Source: M30B80 sp965656935 (GTDB taxonomy: Bacteria > Pseudomonadota > Alphaproteobacteria > Rhodobacterales > Rhodobacteraceae). Taken from it: a stretch of DNA of 64,000 nt. Of this stretch, positions 14,467 through 22,528 are shown piece after piece (the stretch's first letter is position 1; the number at the start of each line of letters is the position of its first letter). The position numbers and the translations under genes were made by a program. The DNA is taken from contig CBFHMG010000001.1 in NCBI GenBank assembly GCA_965656935.1, forward strand, positions 62,001 to 126,000, written 5' to 3'. The notes beneath the pieces were generated by a model, which was given only the letters and a program-made list of their open reading frames with translations, was not told where the DNA came from and made no database searches.

Positions 14467-15959
14467 TTCTTTTTCCCGAACCCTGACAAGGGCGGCAAGC
14501 CGCCACCCATTCCGGGCATGCCGCCCATACCCATTTTGCGTGCGGCCTCTTCCAAGGCTTTGGGGTCCATCTGGCTGGGGTCCATGCCCGCAGGCATGCC
14601 GCCGCCGCCTTTGCCCATCAGCGCGCCAAGCCCGCCTTTGAGCATGCCAGCCTTGCCCATTTTGCCCATCTTCTTCATCGCATCCGCCATCTGGCGATGC
14701 ATTTTCAAAAGCTTGTTGATCTCCGAGACCTCTTGACCCGAGCCAGCGGCGATCCGCTTTTTGCGGCTGGCCTGAAGCAGCGCAGGGTTGGCGCGCTCGC
14801 GTTTGGTCATCGAATTGATCAGCGCGATCTGGCGGCGGATGACGCTATCGTCAAAGCCCGCTTCCTCGATCTGCTTTTGCATTTTTCCCATGCCGGGCAT
14901 CATCGACATCATGCCCTGCATGCCGCCCATCTTGAGCATCTGTTCCAGCTGCGTCCGCAGGTCGTTCATATTGAACATACCCTTCTGGAAGCGCTTCATC
15001 ATCCGCTCGGCCTGTTCGGCCTCGAAGCTTTCCTGCGCCTTCTCGACCAAGGCAACGATATCGCCCATGCCAAGGATACGGCCCGCGATGCGCTGCGCCT
15101 CGAAGGTCTCGATGGCGTCCATCTTCTCGCCCAGACCCACAAAGCGGATCGGCTTGCCCGTGATGGCGCGCATCGACAGGGCGGCACCGCCACGGCCATC
15201 GCCATCCATACGGGTCAGAACAACGCCCGAGACGCCGATCTTGTCGTCGAATTCCTGCGCCACATTCACGGCATCCTGACCTGTCAGGCCATCAACCACC
15301 AAAAGCGTCTCGCGCGGGTTGGCGACATCGCGCACGGCGGCGGCCTGTGCGATCAGTTCTTCATCGATATGCAGACGCCCTGCCGTATCGAGCATGTAGA
15401 CATCATATCCACCAAGGCTGGCTTGCGTCTTGGCCCGCTTGGCGATGGTCACAGGGTCTTCGCCCTTGACGATTGGCAGCGTGTCCACGCCGATCTGTTG
15501 GCCCAGAATGGCCAATTGTTCCATCGCGGCGGGGCGGTTGGTGTCGAGCGAGGCCATCAAAACGCGCTTGCCTTCGCGCTCCTTCAACCGTTTGGCGAGT
15601 TTGGCGGTCGTGGTTGTCTTACCCGAGCCCTGCAGACCGACCATCAGGATCGGCGCGGGCGGGTTATCGATTTTCAGCGTTCCCGCATCTTCGTCGCCCG
15701 CAAGAACATGGATCAATTCGTCATGGACGATCTTGATGACCTGCTGACCGGGGGTCACCGATTTGGTGACGGCAGCGCCTGTGGCTTTCTTTTCAACGGC
15801 TTTGATGAAACTGCGCGCAACAGGAAGGGACACGTCAGCTTCGAGAAGGGCCACACGCACTTCGCGCATCGCGGTGCGCACATCATCTTCGGAAAGCGCC
15901 CCCTGCTTGGTAAGGCGCTCGAACACACCAGAAAGGCGTTCTGACAGATTCTCGAACAT
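14463..15959 (-). CDS. ffh: Signal recognition particle protein (SRP54 homologue)
   Basis: GTPase that binds signal peptides on nascent membrane proteins together with 4.5S RNA and docks with FtsY. It has 498 residues from ATG 15959 (MFENLSERLSGVF), supported by AAAGGG about 9 bases upstream. N and G domains: G1 GLQGSGKTTTTAKLAKRL, DTAGRLHIDEEL, TRMDGDGRGGAALS. The M domain is Met-rich (KMGGMQGMMSMMPGMGKM) with the RNA-binding SMTKRERANP and SRKKRIAAGSG motifs, and ends in a Gly/Met tail. It leads the minus-strand translation block. Confidence 0.97.
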   Translation of the reverse strand: MFENLSERLSGVFERLTKQGALSEDDVRTAMREVRVALLEADVSLPVARSFIKAVEKKATGAAVTKSVTPGQQVIKIVHDELIHVLAGDEDAGTLKIDNPPAPILMVGLQGSGKTTTTAKLAKRLKEREGKRVLMASLDTNRPAAMEQLAILGQQIGVDTLPIVKGEDPVTIAKRAKTQASLGGYDVYMLDTAGRLHIDEELIAQAAAVRDVANPRETLLVVDGLTGQDAVNVAQEFDDKIGVSGVVLTRMDGDGRGGAALSMRAITGKPIRFVGLGEKMDAIETFEAQRIAGRILGMGDIVALVEKAQESFEAEQAERMMKRFQKGMFNMNDLRTQLEQMLKMGGMQGMMSMMPGMGKMQKQIEEAGFDDSVIRRQIALINSMTKRERANPALLQASRKKRIAAGSGQEVSEINKLLKMHRQMADAMKKMGKMGKAGMLKGGLGALMGKGGGGMPAGMDPSQMDPKALEEAARKMGMGGMPGMGGGLPPLSGFGKKK

Positions 15960-16082
15960 TGGCCGCAGCCCTTTCATCCAATCTCAACTGGTCCCTAAGG
16001 TAGGAACCGAACCGCAAAGCGCAACAAGCCCCCGTGGGCGAAACCTCGCTGACGGGGGGCGATCCTGACTTACAGTGCAGGA

Positions 16083-16103
16083 CCGGAATGCTGGTGCTTC
16101 CGG
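16083..16103. other. Stem-loop in the ffh upstream interval
   Basis: CCGGAA (16083-16088) and TTCCGG (16098-16103) form a perfect 6-bp stem in the 182-base gap between ffh and the next minus-strand gene. A flanking ATATTTAA rather than a U-run makes its role as a terminator of the upstream gene uncertain. Confidence 0.35.
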
Positions 16104-16141
16104 ATATTTAAGGGCCGTTTACGCGCGCAGGCGGGCTGGAG

Positions 16142-16669
16142 TCAAGTGCAGCGCGCATCCAGACGGGTCACATCGCCTGCCAGCATGTCGCGGCCATGGG
16201 CGTGTAATGTAAAGGCGCGGCGCAAATCCAACGCGTCCCATTCGCTTTGGGTAACGGGCGCTGCGGCGGTGTCCCGTGATCCTGCTTGCCCGAACAGGGT
16301 AATGGCCATCGGCCCCTCATAGGCGATCCCGCCATAGGAGAGCCCTTCAACATCAATGGCATAAATCCCCACCAATTCGGCTGCGTGACCACGTGTTGTG
16401 GTGATCAAAGTCCATATCTGGCCTGAAATCCCATCACCGAGATGCATCCGACCGGATGCAAGATGGGCCATCGCGCCGCCTTCCTGTCTGATGGGTTGCC
16501 CGCGTGTGCTGAATTCGGCCTGACCTGCAAGCTCGGTCCCGGGGCGGATGGAGCCTACGCCTTGTGTGATTTCGATTGTGAACTCAATCGCGCAATCGCG
16601 CGCCTCCGCAGGGGAGGGCGCGAGAAGAGGCGCCAGTATTGCCGCCGTGAGGATCGCCAGCCTGTGCAT
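16142..16669 (-). CDS. Secreted protein of unknown function
   Basis: 175 residues with a signal peptide: MHRLAILTAAILAPLLAPSP then AEA|RDC, so probably exported to the periplasm. The mature part has two cysteines near its ends (ARDCAIEF and LDARCT), which could form a disulfide. It is rich in Gly/Thr/Ile beta-type sequence and has no motif I recognise. It stands alone between ffh and azoR on the same strand. Function not assigned. Confidence 0.7.
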   Translation of the reverse strand: MHRLAILTAAILAPLLAPSPAEARDCAIEFTIEITQGVGSIRPGTELAGQAEFSTRGQPIRQEGGAMAHLASGRMHLGDGISGQIWTLITTTRGHAAELVGIYAIDVEGLSYGGIAYEGPMAITLFGQAGSRDTAAAPVTQSEWDALDLRRAFTLHAHGRDMLAGDVTRLDARCT

Positions 16670-16725
16670 GGGTTGAGCCTAGCACAGAACGCTGTTTGGT
16701 CAAAATCCTCACGGCGCGTGGGAAA

Positions 16726-17316
16726 TCAGGCCGCGATATCCAGTTTTTCGACCTGTTCCAAAGCGGCAGCTATCGTGCCTTCGGCATCAACGCTCATGCC
16801 GTCTGCCAAAACGAATTTGACATCTGTGATCCCGATAAAGGCCAGCATATGGCGCATATAGCCTGTGGCAAAATCAAACTCCGAACCCGCTTTTGCGCCG
16901 CCCGAGGCAAAGGCCACAATGGCGCGTTTTCCCGTCAGTTGGCCCACTGGCCCTGCCTCGGTGTATCGGAATGTCACGCCAACACGCGCGATCTGGTCGA
17001 TCCATGCTTTCAAGGTGGCGGGCACCCCGAAATTATACATGGGAATGCCAAAAAGCAGGGTATCTGCAGCCTTCACTTCCTCGATCAAGGTATCAGACAG
17101 GCTGAGCACATCGTTTTGTGCCGCGCTGCGCTGCTCAGACGGTGTGAAAGTTGCGCCAACCCATTCCTCATTCAAGAAAGGCAGGCCTTCAGCAAGATCG
17201 CGGGTGATGACAGTTGTATCGTCGCCAAAGCGTGAAACGATGCGGTCCAGAAGATCGCGGGAAACCGAGCCTGTGCGGCGGGCAGAGGCGTCGATGCGTA
17301 AAATGGTATGGGTCAT
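16726..17316 (-). CDS. azoR: FMN-dependent NADH azoreductase (AzoR family)
   Basis: A flavodoxin-like quinone/azo reductase of 196 residues. The phosphate-binding loop for FMN is at DASARRTGSVSRDL near the N-terminus, PMYNFGVPATLKAWIDQIARVGVTFRYTE is the family signature, and ASGGAKAG follows. Likely role is two-electron reduction of quinones or other electrophiles as protection. It diverges from a LysR-type gene across 105 bases, the usual layout for a LysR target. Confidence 0.9.
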   Translation of the reverse strand: MTHTILRIDASARRTGSVSRDLLDRIVSRFGDDTTVITRDLAEGLPFLNEEWVGATFTPSEQRSAAQNDVLSLSDTLIEEVKAADTLLFGIPMYNFGVPATLKAWIDQIARVGVTFRYTEAGPVGQLTGKRAIVAFASGGAKAGSEFDFATGYMRHMLAFIGITDVKFVLADGMSVDAEGTIAAALEQVEKLDIAA

Positions 17317-17421
17317 TGGTCATGTCCTATAGGGGGTTAACATATGAGACCAGAAATGGTTCTTGCATGACCAAACACAATTGCGCCAAACTGCAGGTGA
17401 TCTGTGTAAGGGTGCACATAA

Positions 17422-18306
17422 ATGTCTTTTGACCATTGGGATGAAATTCGAACCGCCTATCAGGTGGCGCGAATGGGAACTGTGTCAGGCGCGGCCGAGG
17501 TTTTGGGCGTGCATCATGCCACCGTGATCCGCCATATCGACGCGCTTGAGCAACGTTTGGGCGCAAAGCTGTTTCAGCGACATGCGCGCGGCTATACCGC
17601 GACCGAAGCGGGCCATGACCTTTTGAAGGTTGCGGGCGCGGCGGAGGATCAGTTCACCCAGCTTGCGGGGCGGATCAAGGGCCGCGGTGATGAGGTCACG
17701 GGGGAATTGCTGATCACCTCGCTGGGGTTTTTATCCCCTCTGTTCATGCCTGCGATTGCAGGGTTTCAGGAGGCGCATCCCGATCTGCGTGTGCGGTTGA
17801 TGACGGATGAACGCATCTTCCGTCTAGAATATGGAGAGGCCCATGTCGCGATCCGTGCGGGCGCCGCGCCCGACGAGCCCGACAATGTCGTGCAACCGTT
17901 CTTCACGCAAAATATGGTTCTTTGTGCCAGCAAAGCCTATGTGGAGCGCTTCGGCCGCTTCGATGGCAGCGATGTTGAGAAACACAGGTTTATCGGCGCA
18001 ACCCAAGACCCGCCACGCGCCGCTTTCTACAAATGGCTGAATGAAAACGTGCCCGAAAGCGCGATCTATTTCCGCACAAGTGATTTCACAGGCCTTTCGG
18101 CGGCGGTTAAATCGGGCATCGGTATCGGTTTTGTCGCCAAATGGCATTTTGATCAGGATGATGATCTGGTCGAAATGCTGCCCTCGATGGAGGAATGGTC
18201 GGCCAAAGTCTGGCTGGTCACGCATATGGATTTGCACCGCACGGCGAAGGTCCAGACCTTCTTGCGCTTCTTGAAAGAGCAAGCCGCCACTTGGCCCGTG
18301 CATTAA
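17422..18306 (+). CDS. LysR-family transcriptional regulator
   Basis: 294 residues. The N-terminal winged helix-turn-helix spans roughly residues 5-65 (YQVARMGTVSGAAEVLGVHHATVIRHIDALEQRLGAKLFQRHARGY), followed by the periplasmic-binding-type effector domain. Divergently placed from azoR, which it probably controls; the shared interval holds an imperfect dyad around ACCAGAAATGGT (17351-17362) that could be the binding site. Its stop overlaps the start of the EamA exporter gene by one base (TAATG), so regulator and exporter are coexpressed. Confidence 0.88.
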   Translation: MSFDHWDEIRTAYQVARMGTVSGAAEVLGVHHATVIRHIDALEQRLGAKLFQRHARGYTATEAGHDLLKVAGAAEDQFTQLAGRIKGRGDEVTGELLITSLGFLSPLFMPAIAGFQEAHPDLRVRLMTDERIFRLEYGEAHVAIRAGAAPDEPDNVVQPFFTQNMVLCASKAYVERFGRFDGSDVEKHRFIGATQDPPRAAFYKWLNENVPESAIYFRTSDFTGLSAAVKSGIGIGFVAKWHFDQDDDLVEMLPSMEEWSAKVWLVTHMDLHRTAKVQTFLRFLKEQAATWPVH

Positions 18307-19205
18307 TGCCCCATAGCCTGCAATCCGATCAGGCGGGGCAAGGCCATCTGGCCATGTTGTTGTTTTCCGCTTTGGTTGCTGGGTCCTTCTCGTTGGGGGG
18401 ACAGGTGGCCAATGAAATCGCACCCTCTGCCCTGAATGCGTTTCGGTTTGTCATTGCCAGCGCGGTAATGGCGGCAATTGTCTTTTCGCGTGGCGGCGTC
18501 CCGCGGGATGCACTGCGCGCACCATGGCGCTACCTTATCCTTGGCGGGCTGTTCTCGTTTTATTTCGTAATGATGTTCGAGGGGTTGAAAACTGCCCCAC
18601 CCGTCTCGGCGGCTGCCGTATTTACGCTGACACCCGTGATGAGCGCGATTTTCGGCTATTTCCTTCTGAAACAGGTCACCACGACCCGGATGGCGCTTGG
18701 CTTGGCTATCGGTGCCAGTGGCGCGTTATGGGTGATTTTCCGCGGTGATCTCGGGGCGTTTTTGGGGTTCGAGATCGGCCAAGGCGAGTTCATCTATTTC
18801 TGGGGCTGTATCGCGCATGCGCTCTATACCCCCGCTGTGCGCTATCTCAACCGAGGTGAGCCTGTTCTGGTCTTCGCGCTTTTGACGCTTCTGGCCTGTG
18901 CCGTGATCCTTCTGATCTGGGGGGCGGGGGATATCATGGCTACGGATATCACAAACCTGCGCCCGCTCGTTTGGGTAACGCTTGCCTATATCGCCATCTT
19001 TGCAAGCGCTGCCACGGTGTTCCTGATCCAGTTTGCTTCGATGCGGCTGCCCTCTTCCAAGGTGATGGCCTATACCTATCTGACGCCGACATGGGTGATT
19101 TTGTGGGAAATCGGCATGGGTCAAGGTGTGCCGCCTGTGATCGTATTGGGCGGGATCGGCCTGACGATGATTGCCCTGTTGCTTTTGCTCAAGCGCGAGG
19201 CCTAG
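18306..19205 (+). CDS. EamA-domain (DMT superfamily) transporter
   Basis: 299 residues with about ten membrane helices in two EamA halves (e.g. LLFSALVAGSFSLGGQVANEI, APPVSAAAVFTLTPVMSAIFGYFLL). Inner-membrane exporter or facilitator; substrate unknown. The start ATG 18306 shares one base with the LysR stop; longer in-frame starts overlap LysR and are not membrane-like. Its stop TAG and the ArsR stop on the other strand share the palindrome CTAG at 19202-19205. Confidence 0.85.
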   Translation: MPHSLQSDQAGQGHLAMLLFSALVAGSFSLGGQVANEIAPSALNAFRFVIASAVMAAIVFSRGGVPRDALRAPWRYLILGGLFSFYFVMMFEGLKTAPPVSAAAVFTLTPVMSAIFGYFLLKQVTTTRMALGLAIGASGALWVIFRGDLGAFLGFEIGQGEFIYFWGCIAHALYTPAVRYLNRGEPVLVFALLTLLACAVILLIWGAGDIMATDITNLRPLVWVTLAYIAIFASAATVFLIQFASMRLPSSKVMAYTYLTPTWVILWEIGMGQGVPPVIVLGGIGLTMIALLLLLKREA

Positions 19206-19537
19206 GGCCGCTCATCCTCGCCAAGTTCTTTCGCAAGGAAGGCTTCAAAGGCATCCAAATTCACAGGCTCGAACTGGCCAAAGCCCTGCATCCAGACCGA
19301 GGCCTGTTTCAGCGCGTCAGGCTCGAGCTTGCACCATTTCACCCGCCCGCGCTTTTCCTGACTGATCAAACCAGCGCCTGCAAGGATCGTGAGATGTTTC
19401 GAGATCGCGGCAAGCGACATCTCGAAAGGCTCGGCCACATCGGTGACGGCCATGTCATCTTCCAGCAGCATGGCAAGGATCGCCCGACGGGTCGGATCGG
19501 CAAGGGCGGAGAAGACGGTATCTAGATCAGGACGCAT
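19202..19537 (-). CDS. ArsR-family transcriptional regulator
   Basis: A 111-residue winged-helix repressor beginning MRPDLDTVFSALADPTRRAIL, the hallmark of the branch often paired with SRPBCC/AHSA1 proteins. The recognition helix is in MSLAAISKHLTILAGAGLISQ. No arsenite-type CxC metal motif is visible, so it is unlikely to sense arsenic. A perfect dyad upstream (19572-19587) is its probable operator. No SRPBCC partner gene lies next to it; the nearest genes are the convergent exporter and, divergently, the ATP synthase operon. Confidence 0.87.
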   Translation of the reverse strand: MRPDLDTVFSALADPTRRAILAMLLEDDMAVTDVAEPFEMSLAAISKHLTILAGAGLISQEKRGRVKWCKLEPDALKQASVWMQGFGQFEPVNLDAFEAFLAKELGEDERP

Positions 19538-19571
19538 GGCCCAAAGCCTAAACGCGGCTTTGCGGGGATCG

Positions 19572-19587
19572 TCAACCAAATGGTTGA
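19572..19587. promoter_or_regulatory. ArsR operator
   Basis: TCAACCAAATGGTTGA: arms TCAACCA and TGGTTGA pair perfectly around AA. It is 35 bases upstream of the arsR start, and this sequence type is typical of ArsR regulators of this branch. Autoregulation is the natural reading. Confidence 0.7.
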
Positions 19588-19643
19588 ATATACTGAATTG
19601 AAGGATTTGAGGGGGTTTGGGGGCCATTCGCGCCCCGCCTGTT

Positions 19644-19672
19644 TTGTCGCACCTTGTAATAATACATAAATA
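19644..19672 (+). promoter_or_regulatory. Candidate promoter of the atpIBEF'F operon
   Basis: TTGTCG (19644-19649) and TAAATA (19667-19672) with a 17-base spacer, about 95 bases before atpI, in an AT-rich stretch. Assigned by eye as a sigma-70-type promoter. Confidence 0.4.
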
Positions 19673-19768
19673 ACAGATGTTTAGGTGGATATTGGCGGGG
19701 GTGATCCCGCGTTGACTCTGCGCGCTGGGCTGCCTAAACCCTGCCGTGAACCTCGATGGGGCAGGCCT

Positions 19769-20101
19769 ATGTCTGATCAGCTTGAAACCGACCGCCTGAA
19801 GGCGCTGGAAGAAAAGCTGGCTCAAGCAAAGGCGCGGCTGGATCCAGACGCACCCCATATGGAGGAACATTATTCCCAAGCGCAGCATGCGTGGCGGATG
19901 GTGATAGAACTCGTGACCGGCCTTTTGATCGGTTTCGGCATTGGCCTCGGGCTTGATGTGCTGTTTGGCACCAAACCTTGGTTGATGATTGTGTTTATAC
20001 TGTTGGGGTTTGTTGCGGGGGTCAAAACCATGATCCGATCAGCGCAAGAACTTCAGCGGCAAGCTGAAGCCCATGAGCGGGCGAAGAACGAAGAGGATTA
20101 G
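19769..20101 (+). CDS. atpI: ATP synthase protein I (AtpI family)
   Basis: Small membrane protein, 110 residues, thought to assist assembly of the c-ring. Start ATG 19769 (MSDQLETDRLKALEEKLAQAKARL) was chosen because the upstream frame is not family-like. A charged N-terminal helix is followed by two membrane segments (VIELVTGLLIGFGIGLGLDVLF and LMIVFILLGFVAGVKTMI). First gene of the F0 operon; the GTG of atpB comes three bases after its stop. Confidence 0.88.
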   Translation: MSDQLETDRLKALEEKLAQAKARLDPDAPHMEEHYSQAQHAWRMVIELVTGLLIGFGIGLGLDVLFGTKPWLMIVFILLGFVAGVKTMIRSAQELQRQAEAHERAKNEED

Positions 20102-20104
20102 AAC

Positions 20105-20959
20105 GTGGCATCGGAAAGCACCAACTCGGTTGAGAACAAGCCTGCTGGTTCGGGCAAGCTTATCGCTTATGTTCTAATCGCGATTGCAGCCGTTCTGTTC
20201 ATTCTCGGTGTGGTTGATGACTATGAGGGCAGCCTCGCCATCCACCCGATGGACCAATTCGTAATCAAGCCGCTTTTTGGCGCAGGTGACATCCACTGGT
20301 ACACGCCCACCAATTCCACACTCTGGATGGCGCTGGCGATTATCGCGATCTTCGCGCTGATGGTGTTCGGCACACGCGGTCGCGCGGTTGTTCCATCGCG
20401 CAGCCAGTCGATCGCCGAGCTGCTTTACGGCTTTGTTCGGAAAATGGTTGAAGACGTGGCTGGCAAAGATGCCCTGCCTTTCTTCCCCTATATCTTCACA
20501 TTGTTCATGTTCATCCTACTTGCCAACTTCCTTGGCCTGATCCCGATGAGCTTTACATCGACCTCGCATATCGCTGTTACAGCGATCTTGGCGGCGGCCG
20601 TGTTCATCACGGTCACCTTGGTCGGCTTCATCAAGAACGGTGCAGGCTTCCTGAGCTTGTTCTGGGTCAGCTCGGCACCTCTGCCGTTGCGTCCTATTCT
20701 GGCGATCATCGAAATCATCTCGTATTTCGTGCGCCCCGTCAGCCATTCGATCCGTCTTGCGGGTAACGTCATGGCGGGCCACGCGGTTCTGAAAGTTTTT
20801 GCGGGCTTTGCTGGCGCTTTGGGCGTTGCAGGCATCGCGCCGATCTTCGGCATCATCGCAATCTATGGTCTGGAAGTGCTGGTAAGCGCCATTCAGGCCT
20901 ATGTGTTCACCATCCTGACATGCGTTTACTTGAAGGACGCGCTGCATCCGCATCACTAA
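20105..20959 (+). CDS. atpB: ATP synthase F0 subunit a
   Basis: Membrane subunit that forms the two proton half-channels beside the c-ring. 284 residues from a GTG start at 20105. The essential Arg is in the helix SHSIRLAGNVMAGHAVL, and the last helix has the ALEVLVSAIQAYVFTILTCVYLKDA-type end (GLEVLVSAIQAYVF here). Lies three bases after atpI and 56 bases before atpE. Confidence 0.96.
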   Translation: MASESTNSVENKPAGSGKLIAYVLIAIAAVLFILGVVDDYEGSLAIHPMDQFVIKPLFGAGDIHWYTPTNSTLWMALAIIAIFALMVFGTRGRAVVPSRSQSIAELLYGFVRKMVEDVAGKDALPFFPYIFTLFMFILLANFLGLIPMSFTSTSHIAVTAILAAAVFITVTLVGFIKNGAGFLSLFWVSSAPLPLRPILAIIEIISYFVRPVSHSIRLAGNVMAGHAVLKVFAGFAGALGVAGIAPIFGIIAIYGLEVLVSAIQAYVFTILTCVYLKDALHPHH

Positions 20960-21015
20960 CGCGGCTCTGTTCAGGATTTCTAATTCAGCCAATTCCCACG
21001 TAAGGAGACACGGAA

Positions 21016-21252
21016 ATGGAAGGCAATATCGCAGAACTCGGTCAATTCATCGGTGCAGGCCTCGCAGCCATTGGTTCGGGCGCCGCAGCTATCGGTGTGG
21101 GCCATGTCGCAGGCAACTTCCTCGCCGGCGCATTGCGCAACCCATCTGCTGCTGCTGGTCAAACAGCAACACTCTTCATCGGCATCGCGTTCGCAGAAGC
21201 GCTGGGGATCTTCGCATTCCTCGTTGCTCTGCTGCTGATGTTCGCCGTTTAA
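21016..21252 (+). CDS. atpE: ATP synthase F0 subunit c
   Basis: Proteolipid that forms the rotating c-ring. 78 residues in two hydrophobic helices with the polar loop ALRNPSAAAGQ between them; the proton-carrying acid is Glu61 in GIAFAEALGIF. An AAGGAGA Shine-Dalgarno lies about 8 bases before the ATG. A stable stem-loop follows directly, which may protect this message or set the high c-subunit yield. Confidence 0.97.
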   Translation: MEGNIAELGQFIGAGLAAIGSGAAAIGVGHVAGNFLAGALRNPSAAAGQTATLFIGIAFAEALGIFAFLVALLLMFAV

Positions 21253-21276
21253 GCCTTACGAGAACCATCCTTACGG

Positions 21277-21305
21277 TCGGGCCGTGCGCAGAACGCGCGG
21301 CCCGA
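21277..21305 (+). other. Intercistronic stem-loop after atpE
   Basis: TCGGGCCG (21277-21284) pairs with CGGCCCGA (21298-21305), with GCG/CGC continuing inside. No U-run follows and the operon continues after 26 bases, so it is more likely an mRNA stabiliser or processing barrier than a full terminator. Confidence 0.55.
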
Positions 21306-21331
21306 TGTAAACCAGGTTCCAGGAGGACATG

Positions 21332-21880
21332 ATGGCCGACGAAGCCCAAACTGTTGTCGATGCTGCTCATGGCGCAGAAGCCGCTTCTGGCGGTATGCCT
21401 CAGCTCGATTTCGCCACCTTCCCGAACCAGATTTTCTGGCTCGTTGTAAGCTTGGTGGTTATCTACCTGGTTCTAAGCCGCATGGCTTTGCCCAGAATTG
21501 CAGCCGTCTTGGCTGAGCGGCAGGGCTCGATCACCAATGATCTTGCTGCTGCGGAAGATTTGAAGCGTCAGGCCGCTGAGGCCGAGAATGCTTATACCAA
21601 AGCGCTGGCCGATGCCCGTGCCGAGGCGCAAGAGATTATCGCGGCCACCCGTGCCGAGATTGCTGAGTCTCTCGCAGAAGCCACGGCTGCGGCGGATGTC
21701 CAGATCAATGCGAAAGCCGAGGAATCGGCGGCACGTATCGCCGAGATCCGTGCAGGTGCATTGCAAAGCGTTGAAGAAGTGGCGCGTGATACGGCCTCCG
21801 AAATTGTGTCTGCCTTCGGGTCGGCCGATGCCGATGCAAAAGCGATTACGGCCGCTGTAACAGATCGGATGAAAGGATGA
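21332..21880 (+). CDS. atpF': ATP synthase F0 subunit b'
   Basis: One of the two different b-type stator subunits found in photosynthetic-lineage alphaproteobacteria. 182 residues from ATG 21332; an ATG three bases earlier is too close to the AGGAGG at 21321-21326, which leaves five bases before 21332. One membrane helix (FWLVVSLVVIYLVLSRMALPRI) is preceded by a short acidic N-terminus and followed by a long Ala/Glu-rich coiled-coil helix. The stop overlaps the start of atpF (ATGA). Confidence 0.93.
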   Translation: MADEAQTVVDAAHGAEAASGGMPQLDFATFPNQIFWLVVSLVVIYLVLSRMALPRIAAVLAERQGSITNDLAAAEDLKRQAAEAENAYTKALADARAEAQEIIAATRAEIAESLAEATAAADVQINAKAEESAARIAEIRAGALQSVEEVARDTASEIVSAFGSADADAKAITAAVTDRMKG

Positions 21881-22449
21881 GAAATATGCTACGTCTTGCC
21901 CTGATCCTGACTTTCGCTGGCAGCCCCGCCCTTGCGGCTGGCTATGGCGGATATGATTTCACATCGCTTTTCAACACTGACTATGTGGTGCTGATCGGTT
22001 TCCTGCTGTTCTTGGCTTTGCTGTTCTATATGAACGTGCCCGCAACGCTGATGGGCATGCTCGACAGCCGCGCGGCTGGCATTCAATCCGAGCTTGATGA
22101 AGCGCGGAGCCTGCGGGAAGAGGCGCAAAAGCTTTTGGCCTCCTATCAGCGCAAGCAGCGCGAAGTGGCCGAGCAGTCCGAGCGCATCATTGCGCATGCA
22201 CGGGAAGACGCGAAAGCGGCTGCCGAGCAGGCAAAGCTTGATCTGCAAACATCGATCGACCGCCGCCTCAAAGCTGCGGAAGAACAGATCGAAAGCGCCG
22301 AGCAGAAAGCTGTTAAAGATGTGCGTGACACTGCCGTGGATGTGGCCATTGCCGCAGCCTCCAAAGTGATCGCCGATCAGATGACTGCGAGCTCCGCAGG
22401 CAAAATGATCGACGCATCGATTGCCGAGGTTCAGACCCGCTTTCACTAA
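21877..22449 (+). CDS. atpF: ATP synthase F0 subunit b
   Basis: Stator subunit linking F0 to F1. 190 residues; ATG 21877 overlaps the b' stop, and ATG 21886 is an alternative. It begins with a signal-peptide-like leader (MLRLALILTFAGSPALAAG), then a membrane helix (YVVLIGFLLFLALLFYMNVPATLMGMLD) and a long charged helix. The leader before the membrane helix recalls other Rhodobacterales AtpF proteins. Last gene of the operon; F1 genes (atpHAGDC) are not in the window, as is usual for this order. Confidence 0.94.
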   Translation: MRNMLRLALILTFAGSPALAAGYGGYDFTSLFNTDYVVLIGFLLFLALLFYMNVPATLMGMLDSRAAGIQSELDEARSLREEAQKLLASYQRKQREVAEQSERIIAHAREDAKAAAEQAKLDLQTSIDRRLKAAEEQIESAEQKAVKDVRDTAVDVAIAAASKVIADQMTASSAGKMIDASIAEVQTRFH

Positions 22450-22472
22450 GGCTGGTTCTGCATGAAATACGA

Positions 22473-22503
22473 AAGGCCCTGACAGAAATGTCGGGGCCTT
22501 TTC
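22473..22503 (+). terminator. Intrinsic terminator of the atp operon
   Basis: AAGGCCCTGACA, loop GAAA, TGTCGGGGCCTT (12 bp with one G-U), followed by TTC. It lies 24 bases after atpF and also faces the convergent P1 peptidase gene, for which it may serve too. Confidence 0.85.
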
Positions 22504-22528
22504 GGTTTCATGGTTCGAAAACGGAAAC

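Noticed and set aside
19202..19537. Calling the ArsR-type regulator an arsenic sensor
   Set aside because: No CxC or CVC arsenite motif and no ars genes nearby; the N-terminus fits the non-metal branch.
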